From Nanobdellota archaeon (GTDB lineage Archaea > Nanobdellota > Nanobdellia > SCGC-AAA011-G17 > UBA489): DNA of 42,162 bases. A program made the position numbers and the translations under genes. Position 1 is the stretch's first letter, and every line of letters begins with the position of its first letter. The stretch covers positions 1 through 42,162 of the forward strand of contig JAUYMN010000001.1 in NCBI GenBank assembly GCA_030699455.1, written 5' to 3'. Under the pieces are notes generated by a model. The model worked only from the letters and a program-made list of their open reading frames with translations. It had not been told where the DNA came from and did no database searches. Below, one piece after another: positions 14,247-22,772 of this stretch.

Positions 14247-14757
14247 TATTGTAAGATGCGTTATTGATGGCAAAATAAAAGCACACGGCATAGAACTGGG
14301 ATTTTCTAGCACCCTTAGCAAAAAAGAAATTAATATCAAAGAGGGAAATACTGAAGACAAGAACAGGAATTACTTTTCTGATAAATCTGTTGATATAGTA
14401 ATGAATCCAGAAATAAAAACTGACAGAGATAAAATTCATTATAGAAAATCCGGGATGAATCAGGTTTTTGCAAAATTAGCCAAAGAAAAAGATATTGCTG
14501 TTGGTTTTGGATTTAGTTTTATCTTGAATGCCGACAGCATAAAACGCTCCGAGATACTGGGCAAAATGAGGCAGAATGTAAGAATATGCAGAAAAGCTAA
14601 ATGCAAGATGATTGTTTGTTCCTATGCCAATGATTACAGAGAAATGAGGGGAGCCAAAGATTTATTGTCATTTGCAAGAATAATAGGGATGACTCCTGGT
14701 GAGGCTAAAAAAGCATTAGAATGGAAAAGAGATAAAAAGAAGATTAGATTTGTTTAA
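14239..14757 (+). CDS. rnp3: RNase P protein component 3 (Rpp30 homologue)
   Basis: The 172-residue TIM-barrel-like protein matches Rpp30: VDIVMNPEI, GMNQVFAKLAKEKDIAVGFGFSFILN, and RQNVRICRKAKCKMIVCSYANDYREMRGAKDLLSFARIIGM. It is shorter at the N-terminus than many archaeal homologues. In RNase P it pairs with Pop5 (rnp2, the next gene) to stimulate the catalytic RNA that matures tRNA 5' ends. Confidence 0.9.
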   Translation: MIDIVRCVIDGKIKAHGIELGFSSTLSKKEINIKEGNTEDKNRNYFSDKSVDIVMNPEIKTDRDKIHYRKSGMNQVFAKLAKEKDIAVGFGFSFILNADSIKRSEILGKMRQNVRICRKAKCKMIVCSYANDYREMRGAKDLLSFARIIGMTPGEAKKALEWKRDKKKIRFV

Positions 14758-14896
14758 CCGCATAAAGTCAGCAATTTGAATCCATATTACTAAAAAAATC
14801 AGGTAAAATTCTTTAGGGAAATATTTATAAATTACCTGCATACATTTGAGGTTGTACAAGAAAAGGAAGAAATGTTTATCTTCTTGCGGGTCTGGT

Positions 14897-15268
14897 ATGA
14901 CTATGCGAAAAAAGGCAAAATTAAAGGTTTTAACGCCTGTTTTGAGAGAAAAGAAAAGATATCTTGTGTATAGTGTGGACTATTTTGGAAACAAGTCAGC
15001 AGGATATGAATTAACCAAAAAATATGTAAATAAGGCTATTTTTGGGTTTATAGGGGATTTAGGGTATGGTAAGGCAGGAGTAATGTTTATTAAAGGCGAC
15101 GGCAAAAAAGGCATAATGAAGGTTCAAAGGGGTTATGTTGATCACATTCGAACTAGTTTAATGGCAGTAAGGGAAATAGAAAACAAAGATGTGGCAATAA
15201 GATGCCTTGGTCTTTCCGGAAGTGTCAAGAAAGCTGAAGAGATATATAATAATATTGGAGGGAGATAA
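14897..15268 (+). CDS. rnp2: RNase P protein component 2 (Pop5 homologue)
   Basis: Pop5 signatures are LKVLTPVLREKKRYLVYSVDYFG, AIFGFIGDLGYGKAGVMFIKG, KGIMKVQRGYVDHIRTSLMAVREI and the ending CLGLSGSVKKAEE. The ORF track starts at TTG 14846, but the first 17 residues are unlike Pop5; ATG 14897 (MTMRKKAKLKVL) fits the family. The TATA box TTTATAAAT near 14823 gives a leader of about 45 nt. The gene stops immediately before psmA. Confidence 0.88.
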   Translation: MTMRKKAKLKVLTPVLREKKRYLVYSVDYFGNKSAGYELTKKYVNKAIFGFIGDLGYGKAGVMFIKGDGKKGIMKVQRGYVDHIRTSLMAVREIENKDVAIRCLGLSGSVKKAEEIYNNIGGR

Positions 15269-15991
15269 ATGCAAGCTGATGAAATGAGCCACCAAGCAAT
15301 GGGATATGACCGAGCTAGCACTGTGTTCAGTCCTGATGGTAGACTTTTGCAGGTGGAATATGCAAGAAAAGCGATAAAGTCAGGTTCAACTGCTGTTGGA
15401 GTTGTTTGTAAGGAAGGAGTTTTAATCCTTGCTGACAAGAAGGTATTTGAAAAATTAATTGTTGGAAGTTCTGTTGAAAAGATTTTCCAGATTGATGAAC
15501 ATATTGGAGCAAGTGTTTCTGGTATTTTAAGTGATGGTAGGATTCTTATTGAGCGTGCACAGGTTTCTGCGCAGCAACATAGGGTTACTTACAGCACACC
15601 AATACACACTGAAACATTAGTGAAAGACATATGTAATACAAAACAAATGTACACTCAGGTGGGTGGTGCAAGACCTTTCGGAGTCAGCATCATGTTTATG
15701 GGTGCAGGTAGCAATACAAATCACTTATTTGTAACTGACCCTACAGGAACTTTCTTTGAATACAAAGCAACAGCTGTTGGAGAAAAAGAAGATGCTGTGA
15801 AAGAAATATTATCAAAAGAATACAAGGAAAATATGACCTTAGATCAGGGCCTTAAGTTAGCTATGAGCGCCTTGAAAAAATCTCTTGGCGATGGTTTTAA
15901 TATCGACAGGATTGATGGGGCATATATTAGTTCTTCTGATAGAACATTTAAAAGATATACAAAGGAAGAGCTGACCAGGGCAGCTAAATAA
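15269..15991 (+). CDS. psmA: 20S proteasome alpha subunit
   Basis: The 240-residue alpha subunit has the N-terminal gate segment MGYDRASTVFSPDGRLLQVEYARKAI, the alpha-type signature, and no catalytic Thr. Seven of these form the outer ring of the 20S core. ATG follows the rnp2 stop directly, with GGAGGGAG within the end of rnp2 as ribosome-binding site. It leads the SBDS/exosome cluster, a conserved archaeal arrangement. The matching beta subunit begins at 42084. Confidence 0.96.
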   Translation: MQADEMSHQAMGYDRASTVFSPDGRLLQVEYARKAIKSGSTAVGVVCKEGVLILADKKVFEKLIVGSSVEKIFQIDEHIGASVSGILSDGRILIERAQVSAQQHRVTYSTPIHTETLVKDICNTKQMYTQVGGARPFGVSIMFMGAGSNTNHLFVTDPTGTFFEYKATAVGEKEDAVKEILSKEYKENMTLDQGLKLAMSALKKSLGDGFNIDRIDGAYISSSDRTFKRYTKEELTRAAK

Positions 15992-15992
15992 A

Positions 15993-16694
15993 ATGGTTGA
16001 TGTTGATAGTGCAGTAATTGCAAGATTAAAGAAATTTGGAAAAAGTTTTGAGATACTTGTAGACTGTGATAATGCATTGGAATTCAGAAACGGCAGGAAT
16101 ATTCCATTAAGTGAGATTCTTGCAACATTTCAGGTTTATCATGATGTCAAAAAAGGAGAGAAGATTAGTGAAGCAGATCTTCTGGCTGCATTTAATACAG
16201 ACGATGTTAATAAAGTCATAACTCTTATTCTGAAAAAGGGAGAAATTCAGTTAACTTCCAAGCATAGAGAAGAGGAAAGAGAAGTAAAGAAAAAAAAGCT
16301 TATCAATATAATTCACAGCAATGCTGTTGACAGCAAAACTGGTTATCCCCACCCTGCAGAAAGGATTGCAAATGCCTTGGGTGAATCTAAATTTAAATTG
16401 GATGACTATAAGTCTGCTGAATCACAAGTAGATGATGCCTTGTCGGCTTTGAGAACAATAATACCAATTAAGTTTGAAAAGAAGGAAATTGAAATAAAAG
16501 TTCCTGCACAGTTTGCTGGACAAGCCAAGAGTATTGCTCACAAACATAAACTACTGAAAGAAGAATGGCTTAATGATGGATCCTATTATTCTGTTGTTGA
16601 GATTCCTTCAGGGGTAATGGATGAATTTTTTGATCAGTTGAACAAAATATCTCGTGGACAAGTTGAGAGCAAAATATTAAGGATAATTGAATAA
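15993..16694 (+). CDS. sdo1: SBDS-family ribosome maturation protein (Sdo1)
   Basis: The 233-residue protein has the SBDS three-domain layout: FYSH domain (GKSFEILVDCDNALEFRNG...LATFQVYHDVKKGEKISEADLLAAF), a helical middle (REEEREVKKKKLINIIHSNAVDSKTGYPHPAERIANAL, a diagnostic block) and a ferredoxin-like C-terminus. SBDS with EF-2 releases aIF6 from the large subunit. It starts one base after psmA and ends 11 bases before rrp4. Confidence 0.95.
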   Translation: MVDVDSAVIARLKKFGKSFEILVDCDNALEFRNGRNIPLSEILATFQVYHDVKKGEKISEADLLAAFNTDDVNKVITLILKKGEIQLTSKHREEEREVKKKKLINIIHSNAVDSKTGYPHPAERIANALGESKFKLDDYKSAESQVDDALSALRTIIPIKFEKKEIEIKVPAQFAGQAKSIAHKHKLLKEEWLNDGSYYSVVEIPSGVMDEFFDQLNKISRGQVESKILRIIE

Positions 16695-16705
16695 AGGAGT
16701 TTAAA

Positions 16706-17542
16706 ATGGGAGAATTATTTTTTGAAGAAAGAAACATTGTAGTTCCCGGAGATAAGCTGGCCATGGGGATGGATTATTTACCAGCCGGTGGAGCATTTAG
16801 GGACGGGGAATGCATAAGATCCAAGGTTCTTGGAATATTAGGAATTAATGGGAGAGTCTTAAAGGTTATTCCACTTAAGTCACAATATAGACCAAGGCCA
16901 AATGACATGGTTATTGGAAAGATAACAGACATGACAAATTCAGTATGGTTTGCAAAAATAGACAGTTTTAGAGATGGTGTTCTTACAGTAAGAGAAGTTC
17001 CGGAATACATAGGGGATGGGGATGACCTTTCCCAGTACTACAATTTCGGAGACTATGTTCTTGCAAAAGTTTTGAATGTTAATTCAACAAATGCAGGACT
17101 TACGATGAAAGGACCAGGATTAAGAAAGCTTAGTGGTGGAAGAATTATAGAAGTCAATTCTGCAAAAGTTCCAAGAGTCATAGGAAAAGCAGGAAGCATG
17201 ATAAGCGCAATTAAAGAAAAAACAGGTTGCAGAGTTATTGTCGGTCAGAATGGCCTTGTGTGGATACAGGGAGAGCCTGAACATGAATTTGTAGCTGTTG
17301 AAGCAATAAAGTTAATTAATGAAAAAGGTCATCTTCAAGGATTGACTGAACTTGTAAGCGAATTTATCGATAAGAAAATGAAGAATGTTTCCAAAAAAGA
17401 AACAGAAGAAAAGCCGAAAGTTGAAGAAAAGCAGGTTACCCAAGAAAAAAAATCTGATAAGGACGATGAAGAAGAACAGCCAAAAAGAAGGGCTGTCGGC
17501 AGAAAGGCAAGCAAGAAAGTTGCCAAAAGGAGTAAAAAATGA
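16706..17542 (+). CDS. rrp4: Exosome RNA-binding subunit Rrp4
   Basis: The 278-residue cap protein has an N-terminal domain (RNIVVPGDKLAMGMDYLPAGGAF), an S1 domain (YRPRPNDMVIGKITDMTNSVWFAKIDSF) and a KH domain (SAKVPRVIGKAGSMISAIKEKTGCRVIVGQNG). The last 50 residues are a Lys/Glu-rich tail beyond the family core. It binds RNA above the Rrp41-Rrp42 ring. GGAG 6 nt before ATG serves as ribosome-binding site. The stop overlaps the rrp41 start by 4 nt. Confidence 0.95.
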   Translation: MGELFFEERNIVVPGDKLAMGMDYLPAGGAFRDGECIRSKVLGILGINGRVLKVIPLKSQYRPRPNDMVIGKITDMTNSVWFAKIDSFRDGVLTVREVPEYIGDGDDLSQYYNFGDYVLAKVLNVNSTNAGLTMKGPGLRKLSGGRIIEVNSAKVPRVIGKAGSMISAIKEKTGCRVIVGQNGLVWIQGEPEHEFVAVEAIKLINEKGHLQGLTELVSEFIDKKMKNVSKKETEEKPKVEEKQVTQEKKSDKDDEEEQPKRRAVGRKASKKVAKRSKK

Positions 17543-18231
17543 CAACAAACAAAAGAACTGATGGCAGAAATTTTGACGAATTAAGAAAGATGGAGGCTAA
17601 AGTTGGGGTTGTTAGCAGTGCTAACGGCAGTGCTATGTTCAAGATAGGAAATACAACAGCTATTGCAGTTGTAAGAGGTCCAAAAAAGTTGCATCCTAAG
17701 TTTTTACAAAACCCGGAAACAGGAAGATTGAGATGCTTTTACAACATGGTAAGCTTTTCCGGAAGTGGCGACAGAGTAAGACCTGGTCCAAGCAGAAGAA
17801 CCAAGGAGATTAATTTAGTTATGGAGAACGCATTAGCGCCTGCTATCGATCTTTCAAGATTTCCAGGATCATCTGTTGATGTATTTGTCAATCTAATTCA
17901 GACTGACGCAGGCACAAGATGCGCTGCAATTACTGCAGCCGCCATGGCATTAGCTGACGCCGGATTTGAGATGCGAGATCTTGTTACTGCAGTTGCAGCT
18001 GGGCTTGTTGAAGATCAGGTTTTAGTAGACTTAAATTATGATGAAGACTCACATGAGATGGGAGTTGACATTCCAATTGCAATGATGCCCAATGAAGATA
18101 AAATAACTCTTTTGCAACTTGATGGAAGAGTTAAGAAAGAAAAATTAAATGAAGCTATTGAGCTTGCAAGATCTGCTTGCAAAAAAATATACAAAGTTCA
18201 GAGAGCTGCTTTAGTTGAGAGGTATGAATAA
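17539..18231 (+). CDS. rrp41: Exosome catalytic subunit Rrp41
   Basis: The 230-residue RNase PH-fold phosphorolytic subunit has RTDGRNFDELRKMEAKVGVV, GNTTAIAVVRGPKKLHPKF, RPGPSRRTKEINLVMENAL, DAGTRCAAITAAAMALADAG and LVDLNYDEDSHEMGVDIPIAMMP (catalytic Asp region). The usual N-terminal RPDGR is RTDGR. It forms the ring with Rrp42. Confidence 0.96.
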   Translation: MTTNKRTDGRNFDELRKMEAKVGVVSSANGSAMFKIGNTTAIAVVRGPKKLHPKFLQNPETGRLRCFYNMVSFSGSGDRVRPGPSRRTKEINLVMENALAPAIDLSRFPGSSVDVFVNLIQTDAGTRCAAITAAAMALADAGFEMRDLVTAVAAGLVEDQVLVDLNYDEDSHEMGVDIPIAMMPNEDKITLLQLDGRVKKEKLNEAIELARSACKKIYKVQRAALVERYE

Positions 18232-18232
18232 A

Positions 18233-19015
18233 ATGGCAAAGATAATTAGAGAACATATACACACTCTTTTAGAAAAAGGAATGAGACAGGACAAAAGAGG
18301 ATTGCTTGAATTCAGGAAAGACATATCTGTTGAATACGGAATTTCGCCAAAAAGTGCAGAAGGTTCTGCACGTGTAAGAATAGGCGAGACTGAAGTTGTT
18401 GCAGGAATCAAAATGGCTATTGCCGAACCATACCCAGATCAAAAAGACAGGGGAACTATCATGGTAGGCGTTGAATTATCTCCTTTTGCTAACAATAGTT
18501 TTGAATCTGGTCCACCAAGCACAGAATCCATTGAGCTTGCAAGAGTTGTTGACAGGGGAATCAGAGAAAGTGGAGCAATGGATTTCAGAAAGCTTTGCAT
18601 AAAAGAAGGGGAAAAAGTATGGCAGGTGTTTATTGATATCTATCCTATAAATGATGCTGGAAATTTAAGAGATGCCTCTTCACTTGCTGCACTGGCTGCT
18701 TTGAAAGATGCTAAGTTTCCGGAATATGACAAAAAAACTTTTGAGATAGATTACAAGAAACTTACAAGCAAAAATATTTCTCTTGAAGATGAGCCTATAG
18801 AGGTTACTGTTATAAAAATAAAAGATGATTATCTTGTTGATCCATCAGTTGAAGAAGAAGAATGGCTTGATGCAAGGTTAACTGTTGCATTCCTCAAGGA
18901 TGGGGATATTTGTGCAATGCAAAAAGGCGGAAACGGTATGCTATCAACTGAAGATATAAACAAGATGATTGATATCGCACAGGACAAAGTAATAGTTCTG
19001 AGGAAGGCATTGTAA
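18233..19015 (+). CDS. rrp42: Exosome subunit Rrp42
   Basis: The non-catalytic RNase PH-fold ring subunit, about 260 residues, has GMRQDKRGLLEFRKDISVEYG, SARVRIGETEVVAGIKMAI, PPSTESIELARVVDRGIRESGAMD, VWQVFIDIYPINDAGNLRDASSLAALAAL. The ORF-track start at 18215 adds six residues within rrp41; ATG 18233 (MAKIIREHIHTLL) one base after the rrp41 stop is the better start. Confidence 0.95.
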   Translation: MAKIIREHIHTLLEKGMRQDKRGLLEFRKDISVEYGISPKSAEGSARVRIGETEVVAGIKMAIAEPYPDQKDRGTIMVGVELSPFANNSFESGPPSTESIELARVVDRGIRESGAMDFRKLCIKEGEKVWQVFIDIYPINDAGNLRDASSLAALAALKDAKFPEYDKKTFEIDYKKLTSKNISLEDEPIEVTVIKIKDDYLVDPSVEEEEWLDARLTVAFLKDGDICAMQKGGNGMLSTEDINKMIDIAQDKVIVLRKAL

Positions 19016-19016
19016 A

Positions 19017-19217
19017 ATGAAAGTAACTAAATATGAAAAAGCAAGAATCATAGGTGCGCGTGCTCTGCAAATTGCTATGGGCGCCCCTGTTTTTATCAAG
19101 CTTGACAAGAAAACACTTGAAGATGTAAGGTACAGTTCTGTTGAAATTGCCAAAAGGGAATTTGAAAATAATTTGTTGCCAATATCAATTAAGAGGCCTT
19201 TACCAACAAAGGCCTGA
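19017..19217 (+). CDS. rpo6: RNA polymerase subunit Rpo6 (RpoK/omega-like)
   Basis: The 66-residue protein has the Rpo6 core KVTKYEKARIIGARALQIAMGAPVFI and the ending AKREFENNLLPISIKRPLP, which is diagnostic. It starts one base after the rrp42 stop, the last gene of the exosome operon. Its final codons form the left arm and loop of a terminator hairpin. Confidence 0.95.
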   Translation: MKVTKYEKARIIGARALQIAMGAPVFIKLDKKTLEDVRYSSVEIAKREFENNLLPISIKRPLPTKA

Positions 19218-19224
19218 TTTTTTT
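19194..19224 (+). terminator. Terminator hairpin embedded in the rpo6 3' end
   Basis: AGGCCTTT-ACCAAC-AAAGGCCT is a perfect 8-bp stem (19194-19215), followed by GA and seven Ts. It overlaps the last coding triplets and stop of rpo6, ending the long 12.7-19.2 kb plus-strand cluster. Confidence 0.75.
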
Positions 19225-19361
19225 ATTTTATACTGTTATTTATTTTAAGTTATTGAGTTTTGTATACACTTTATAATGGTTATAAATTTTTTTAAAGGAA
19301 TGCATCACAAGATAAGTATAATGTTCCTATTAATATTAGGGAAAACGGAGGTGGATTAATA

Positions 19362-20033
19362 GTGGCAGGTTTTTTAGGTGAGACAACAACATCAATAATA
19401 AATCCTCTGAGTGCCGTATGGTATTCTCTTGTTGGTCAATTGCCTGGCGTAGTTGCTGCAGTTATAGTCCTGATAGTAGGTGGATTTGTTGCTGTGATAC
19501 TCGGGCATGCTTTAAGAGTTGTTTTAGAGAAACTTAAAGTTGATGATTATGTTAAAAAAGCTAGACTCACCAAAACAATAGGACACACGCACGTGCCAGC
19601 AGTGGCAGGTGAGCTTTTCAAGTGGTACATTATAATCCTGTTCTTACAGCAGGCAGTTGCCCTCATTAATTTGGGAACTTTATCTATGCTGTTAGGTCAG
19701 TTTGTTACTTGGTTACCAAATGTTATTGTAGCTGCAGTTATTTTGCTATTTGGTTTAGCAGTGGCAAATTATGTGTACTACAAGATTTGGGAGCACACCA
19801 AACAGAGAGGTGTTAAGGCGAGTGCTGGAATAATAAAGGTAGTCATTATCTTTATGGTTTTGGTTATGGCTTTGAAGCAGATAGGTGTAGATGTTGGAAT
19901 ACTTGAACATACATTCCTATTGATAGTTGGTGCTTTAGCTATTGGAATTGCTTTAGCTCTTGGAATTGGTCTTGGTTTAGGATTAAGAAAAGAGTCTGAA
20001 AATATAATTAAGGGCATAAAGAAAAACTTCTAA
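19362..20033 (+). CDS. MscS-like transmembrane-helix channel protein without the cytoplasmic domain
   Basis: The 223-residue protein has five hydrophobic segments. Two repeats resemble the conserved TM helix of small mechanosensitive channel relatives: PGVVAAVIVLIVGGFVAVILGHALRVVLEKLKVDDYV and PNVIVAAVILLFGLAVANYVYYKIWEH. The C-terminal LALGIGLGLGLRKESENIIKGI resembles the pore-lining glycine-rich helix. The MscS beta/cytoplasmic domains are absent. Start GTG 19362 has a strong GGAGGTG site 9 nt upstream. Membrane location is clear; channel activity is inferred. Confidence 0.75.
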   Translation: MAGFLGETTTSIINPLSAVWYSLVGQLPGVVAAVIVLIVGGFVAVILGHALRVVLEKLKVDDYVKKARLTKTIGHTHVPAVAGELFKWYIIILFLQQAVALINLGTLSMLLGQFVTWLPNVIVAAVILLFGLAVANYVYYKIWEHTKQRGVKASAGIIKVVIIFMVLVMALKQIGVDVGILEHTFLLIVGALAIGIALALGIGLGLGLRKESENIIKGIKKNF

Positions 20034-20106
20034 GTTTTTCTCCCTTTATTTCTTTTTTTTTATATGTGGATAGTTTTTTATACTAAAAGATGGATTTTTA
20101 GGTTTG

Positions 20107-21102
20107 ATGAAAAGAGGACAATCAGCTTTTGAATTTTTAATAACTTATGGATGGGTTTTTGTGATTGGCTTGACAACTGTATTTTATTTGAGTTCTTTTG
20201 GGTTTCTTGGCGGAGAAAAATTTTTGCCGGATGTTTGCAGTATTGATTCTGGTTTTTTATGTCAAGAAAGCGTTCTTTATACTTATGATGATGTTGGTAA
20301 TAATCCTTTGTATGAAGGTGCTGGATTAATAGGATTGAATATTCAAAATAAGAATTCTAAAAAAGTTGAGCATGCTTATTTAGTGATTGATCCTGAAGAT
20401 AGTTATTGCGGGGGATACTTTGGAATTATTGCTTCTCCGCTTACTGATCGTGTAAATGGCCCTATGGAAGTTGGAGAATCAAGGCTTGTTAAATTTCAAT
20501 GGTTAGATAAACTATGCGGACCAGGACCAACTTTTGATTGTAGTGCCTCTGGTGGAGGCGATTGTCTTCAAGCCCATAATATTTGTTCAAATAGGGCAGG
20601 AGATTGTGTTGAGGAAAATTTAGGAGAGGGAGATTGGTATTGTGAGGATTATAATACAGGTTGTCCTCCGGGGGATTGTGAAAATTTACAGGGATATGTT
20701 TGTGTGGAGAACCCAGAGGAAATACCTATTAAACGAGGAGATAAGTGTTATATATTCCCATCCATTTCAACAATGAATTACATACCATGTACTTGTGCTG
20801 ATAAACTAACATATTGTGATGATATTGAAACTACTTTTAACTGCTGTGATTCTACTTTTGCGTTTGGGACTAATGAAGTTTTGAGTCCTAACTATCAAGA
20901 AGATTTGTTAACTTATGGACAAGGGTTTTGCCCGGGATATACTATTGGTAATGACAATATTTGTGATGGTGAGCCAATGAATGAAATTGATTATTACACT
21001 GTAGATTTTAGCATAATCTACAAATATACAGATTCTGATTTATTCCATAAAACACAGGGATATTTTAAGCTGAAGAATTCTGGACCCATCAGCAACATAT
21101 AA
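20107..21102 (+). CDS. Large cysteine-rich class III signal peptide pilin-like protein
   Basis: The 331-residue protein begins MKRGQSAFEFLITYGWVFVIGLTTVFYLSSFGF: prepilin peptidase site KRG|QSAFEF and a hydrophobic helix, as in the 3847 pilin. KFLPDVCSIDSGFLC matches that pilin's KFLPSVCTISPGLHC. A central insertion of over 100 residues holds about 20 cysteines (GGGDCLQAHNICSNRAGDC, NTGCPPGDC, PCTC, FNCC), so it should be heavily disulfide-bonded outside the cell. The C-terminal VDFSIIYKYTDSDLFHKTQGYFKLK resembles the pilin core end. The track starts at TTG 20104; ATG 20107 is preferred. Confidence 0.8.
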   Translation: MKRGQSAFEFLITYGWVFVIGLTTVFYLSSFGFLGGEKFLPDVCSIDSGFLCQESVLYTYDDVGNNPLYEGAGLIGLNIQNKNSKKVEHAYLVIDPEDSYCGGYFGIIASPLTDRVNGPMEVGESRLVKFQWLDKLCGPGPTFDCSASGGGDCLQAHNICSNRAGDCVEENLGEGDWYCEDYNTGCPPGDCENLQGYVCVENPEEIPIKRGDKCYIFPSISTMNYIPCTCADKLTYCDDIETTFNCCDSTFAFGTNEVLSPNYQEDLLTYGQGFCPGYTIGNDNICDGEPMNEIDYYTVDFSIIYKYTDSDLFHKTQGYFKLKNSGPISNI

Positions 21103-21146
21103 GGGCATTTAGTTAAATTTATAAATGGTTTTCTTGGTATCTTGGC

Positions 21147-21938
21147 ATGGCAGATGCAAAAACTGTAAAAAAAGTAGTCAAAAAGGCTGTTAAGGAGGCC
21201 AAACCTGAAATTATTGAAAAGATTGCTCCAGAACAAGATATAGTCGTAGAAAATGTTCAAGATGATTCTAATTTGATGGTGCCATTAGATAGCTATCTTA
21301 AAGCAGGTCTGCATATCGGAACAAAATTCAGAACAAAATATATGGATAAATTTATTTATAAGGTCAGATCTGACGGTCTTACTGTTTTAAATGTTCAGGC
21401 TATAGATGAAAGGATTAGATGTGTTGCAGAATTTATTTCAAGATACGATCCCGATGATGTTGTTGTTGTTGGCAAAAGAGAAAATGGCTGGAGAGCTATT
21501 AAGTTATTTGCAAAAATGACAGGCATAAAAGCGTATGCTGGGAGATATCATCCAGGAATATTGACAAATCCTTACCTTGAAGACTTCAGAGAGGCAAAAT
21601 TAGTTATTGTTGCTGATCCATGGCCGGATAAAGATGCGTTGAAAGATGCAGTTAAAGTTGGTGCAGTCACTGTTGCCTTGTGTGATACAAATAATGACAG
21701 CACTTATGTTGATTTGGTTTTGCCATGCAATAACAAGGGAAGAAAAAGTCTAGGTTTAATCTTCTGGATATTGGCAAGAGAATATACAAAAAACAAGGGT
21801 ATACAAGTTGAAAAAGAATATTCATTAGATGATTTCATGGGTGAGAGTGAAGAAGCTCAGGAAAGTATTAAGCCTAAAAAAAGAGCAGGTTCTCCAGACA
21901 GGACAAGAAGCTTTGATAGAAAGCCTAATAGAAGATAG
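21147..21938 (+). CDS. rps2: Ribosomal protein uS2
   Basis: The 263-residue small-subunit protein is recognised by YLKAGLHIGTKFRTKYMDKFIYKVRSDGLTVLN, DVVVVGKRENGWRAIKLFAKMTG, AGRYHPGILTNP and NNKGRKSLGLIFWILAREY. A 40-residue charged N-terminal extension and a basic C-terminal tail (PKKRAGSPDRTRSFDRKPNRR) exceed the usual core. It is convergent with the 21939 gene, with stops adjacent. Confidence 0.95.
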   Translation: MADAKTVKKVVKKAVKEAKPEIIEKIAPEQDIVVENVQDDSNLMVPLDSYLKAGLHIGTKFRTKYMDKFIYKVRSDGLTVLNVQAIDERIRCVAEFISRYDPDDVVVVGKRENGWRAIKLFAKMTGIKAYAGRYHPGILTNPYLEDFREAKLVIVADPWPDKDALKDAVKVGAVTVALCDTNNDSTYVDLVLPCNNKGRKSLGLIFWILAREYTKNKGIQVEKEYSLDDFMGESEEAQESIKPKKRAGSPDRTRSFDRKPNRR

Positions 21939-22496
21939 TTACTTTGGTATTTCAACAGTTTCTATTGAATGTGTGAACAAATATTTTGAGATTTCCGCAG
22001 GTAATGATCTTTGATTCACCAATACCATTGTCTTCGTCATTTTCCCTTCCATCCTTTTTGAAAGATAATCTATGAATCTTTTTGTTTTCAAAACTCCGTA
22101 ATGTGGTATTATTGAATGGAAATCTGAAATTATTAGCGTCTTTGGTCCTAAGCCTAATTTGTTCATAGTATCTTCTATTGCGTCATGTATTTCTGATAAG
22201 CTTGTTTTTTGCAGATAAACAGTATTTTTATGTTCCAGTGGCGAGCCGATATGCTTTGAAAGGATATCAATGTAATGGATATTATTTAAATTAAATCCGT
22301 GCTGGCTCAGCAAAAAATTGGTTCCCGTTGCAGTTCTTTTGAAAGGAACGATTACTGTTGGATTTTCCGCATAGTTTAGAATTTCGTACGGATGAAATTG
22401 ATTGCGTGCATCTATTTTAAATGTAAAAAGACCTTTAGGAGAATGTGCAATTTCTGCCAGCTTATTTTCAGGAATTATCTTTGCCAAATTTATCAC
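21939..22496 (-). CDS. Unknown protein with RecA/KaiC-like features but no P-loop
   Basis: The 185-residue protein is not recognised with confidence. TLIISDFHSIIPHYGVLKTKRFIDYLSKRMEG (residues about 118-150) resembles the Walker B region of KaiC/RecA-like ATPases (hydrophobic strand ending in Asp), and ETVEIPK matches their last strand, but there is no Walker A. Similar P-loop-less proteins occur in archaeal signalling. It overlaps the upstream RHH gene by 4 nt, so its job is probably tied to that regulator. Confidence 0.5.
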   Translation of the reverse strand: MINLAKIIPENKLAEIAHSPKGLFTFKIDARNQFHPYEILNYAENPTVIVPFKRTATGTNFLLSQHGFNLNNIHYIDILSKHIGSPLEHKNTVYLQKTSLSEIHDAIEDTMNKLGLGPKTLIISDFHSIIPHYGVLKTKRFIDYLSKRMEGKMTKTMVLVNQRSLPAEISKYLFTHSIETVEIPK

Positions 22497-22759
22497 CTAT
22501 CTGCGAATATTTCTTTTGTTTCCTCAATATTTGTTTGTATGATTTCTGAAGCCTTGCCTATACTTATTCTTTTTTGTGTGTAAAGTTCATAAGCTATTGC
22601 TATTCTTAAATTTTTTTTGTTTTCCAAAGTATATCTTATTGTATCTCTCAGGAATTCCGATAAGCTGTCATAATACCCTATCTGTTGTGCAGCTTCAAGT
22701 AGGAGTTTTAATTCCGAAGGCACAGTAAAGGTAAAAATGCTTGATTTTTTATTATTCAT
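22493..22759 (-). CDS. Ribbon-helix-helix regulator with UPF0175-like C-terminus
   Basis: The 88-residue protein starts with an RHH domain (SSIFTFTVPSELKLLLEAAQQIGYYDSLSEFLRDTIRYTLE, residues 6-46). It continues with RIAIAYELYTQKRISIGKASEIIQTNIEETKEIF, resembling the helix-turn-helix-like part of UPF0175 proteins. It is probably a DNA-binding regulator. An 11-bp palindrome lies between its TATA box (near 22784-22792) and the start. It is the first gene of a two-gene operon with the unknown 185-aa protein. Confidence 0.72.
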   Translation of the reverse strand: MNNKKSSIFTFTVPSELKLLLEAAQQIGYYDSLSEFLRDTIRYTLENKKNLRIAIAYELYTQKRISIGKASEIIQTNIEETKEIFADR

Positions 22760-22772
22760 CTAAATATTATTG

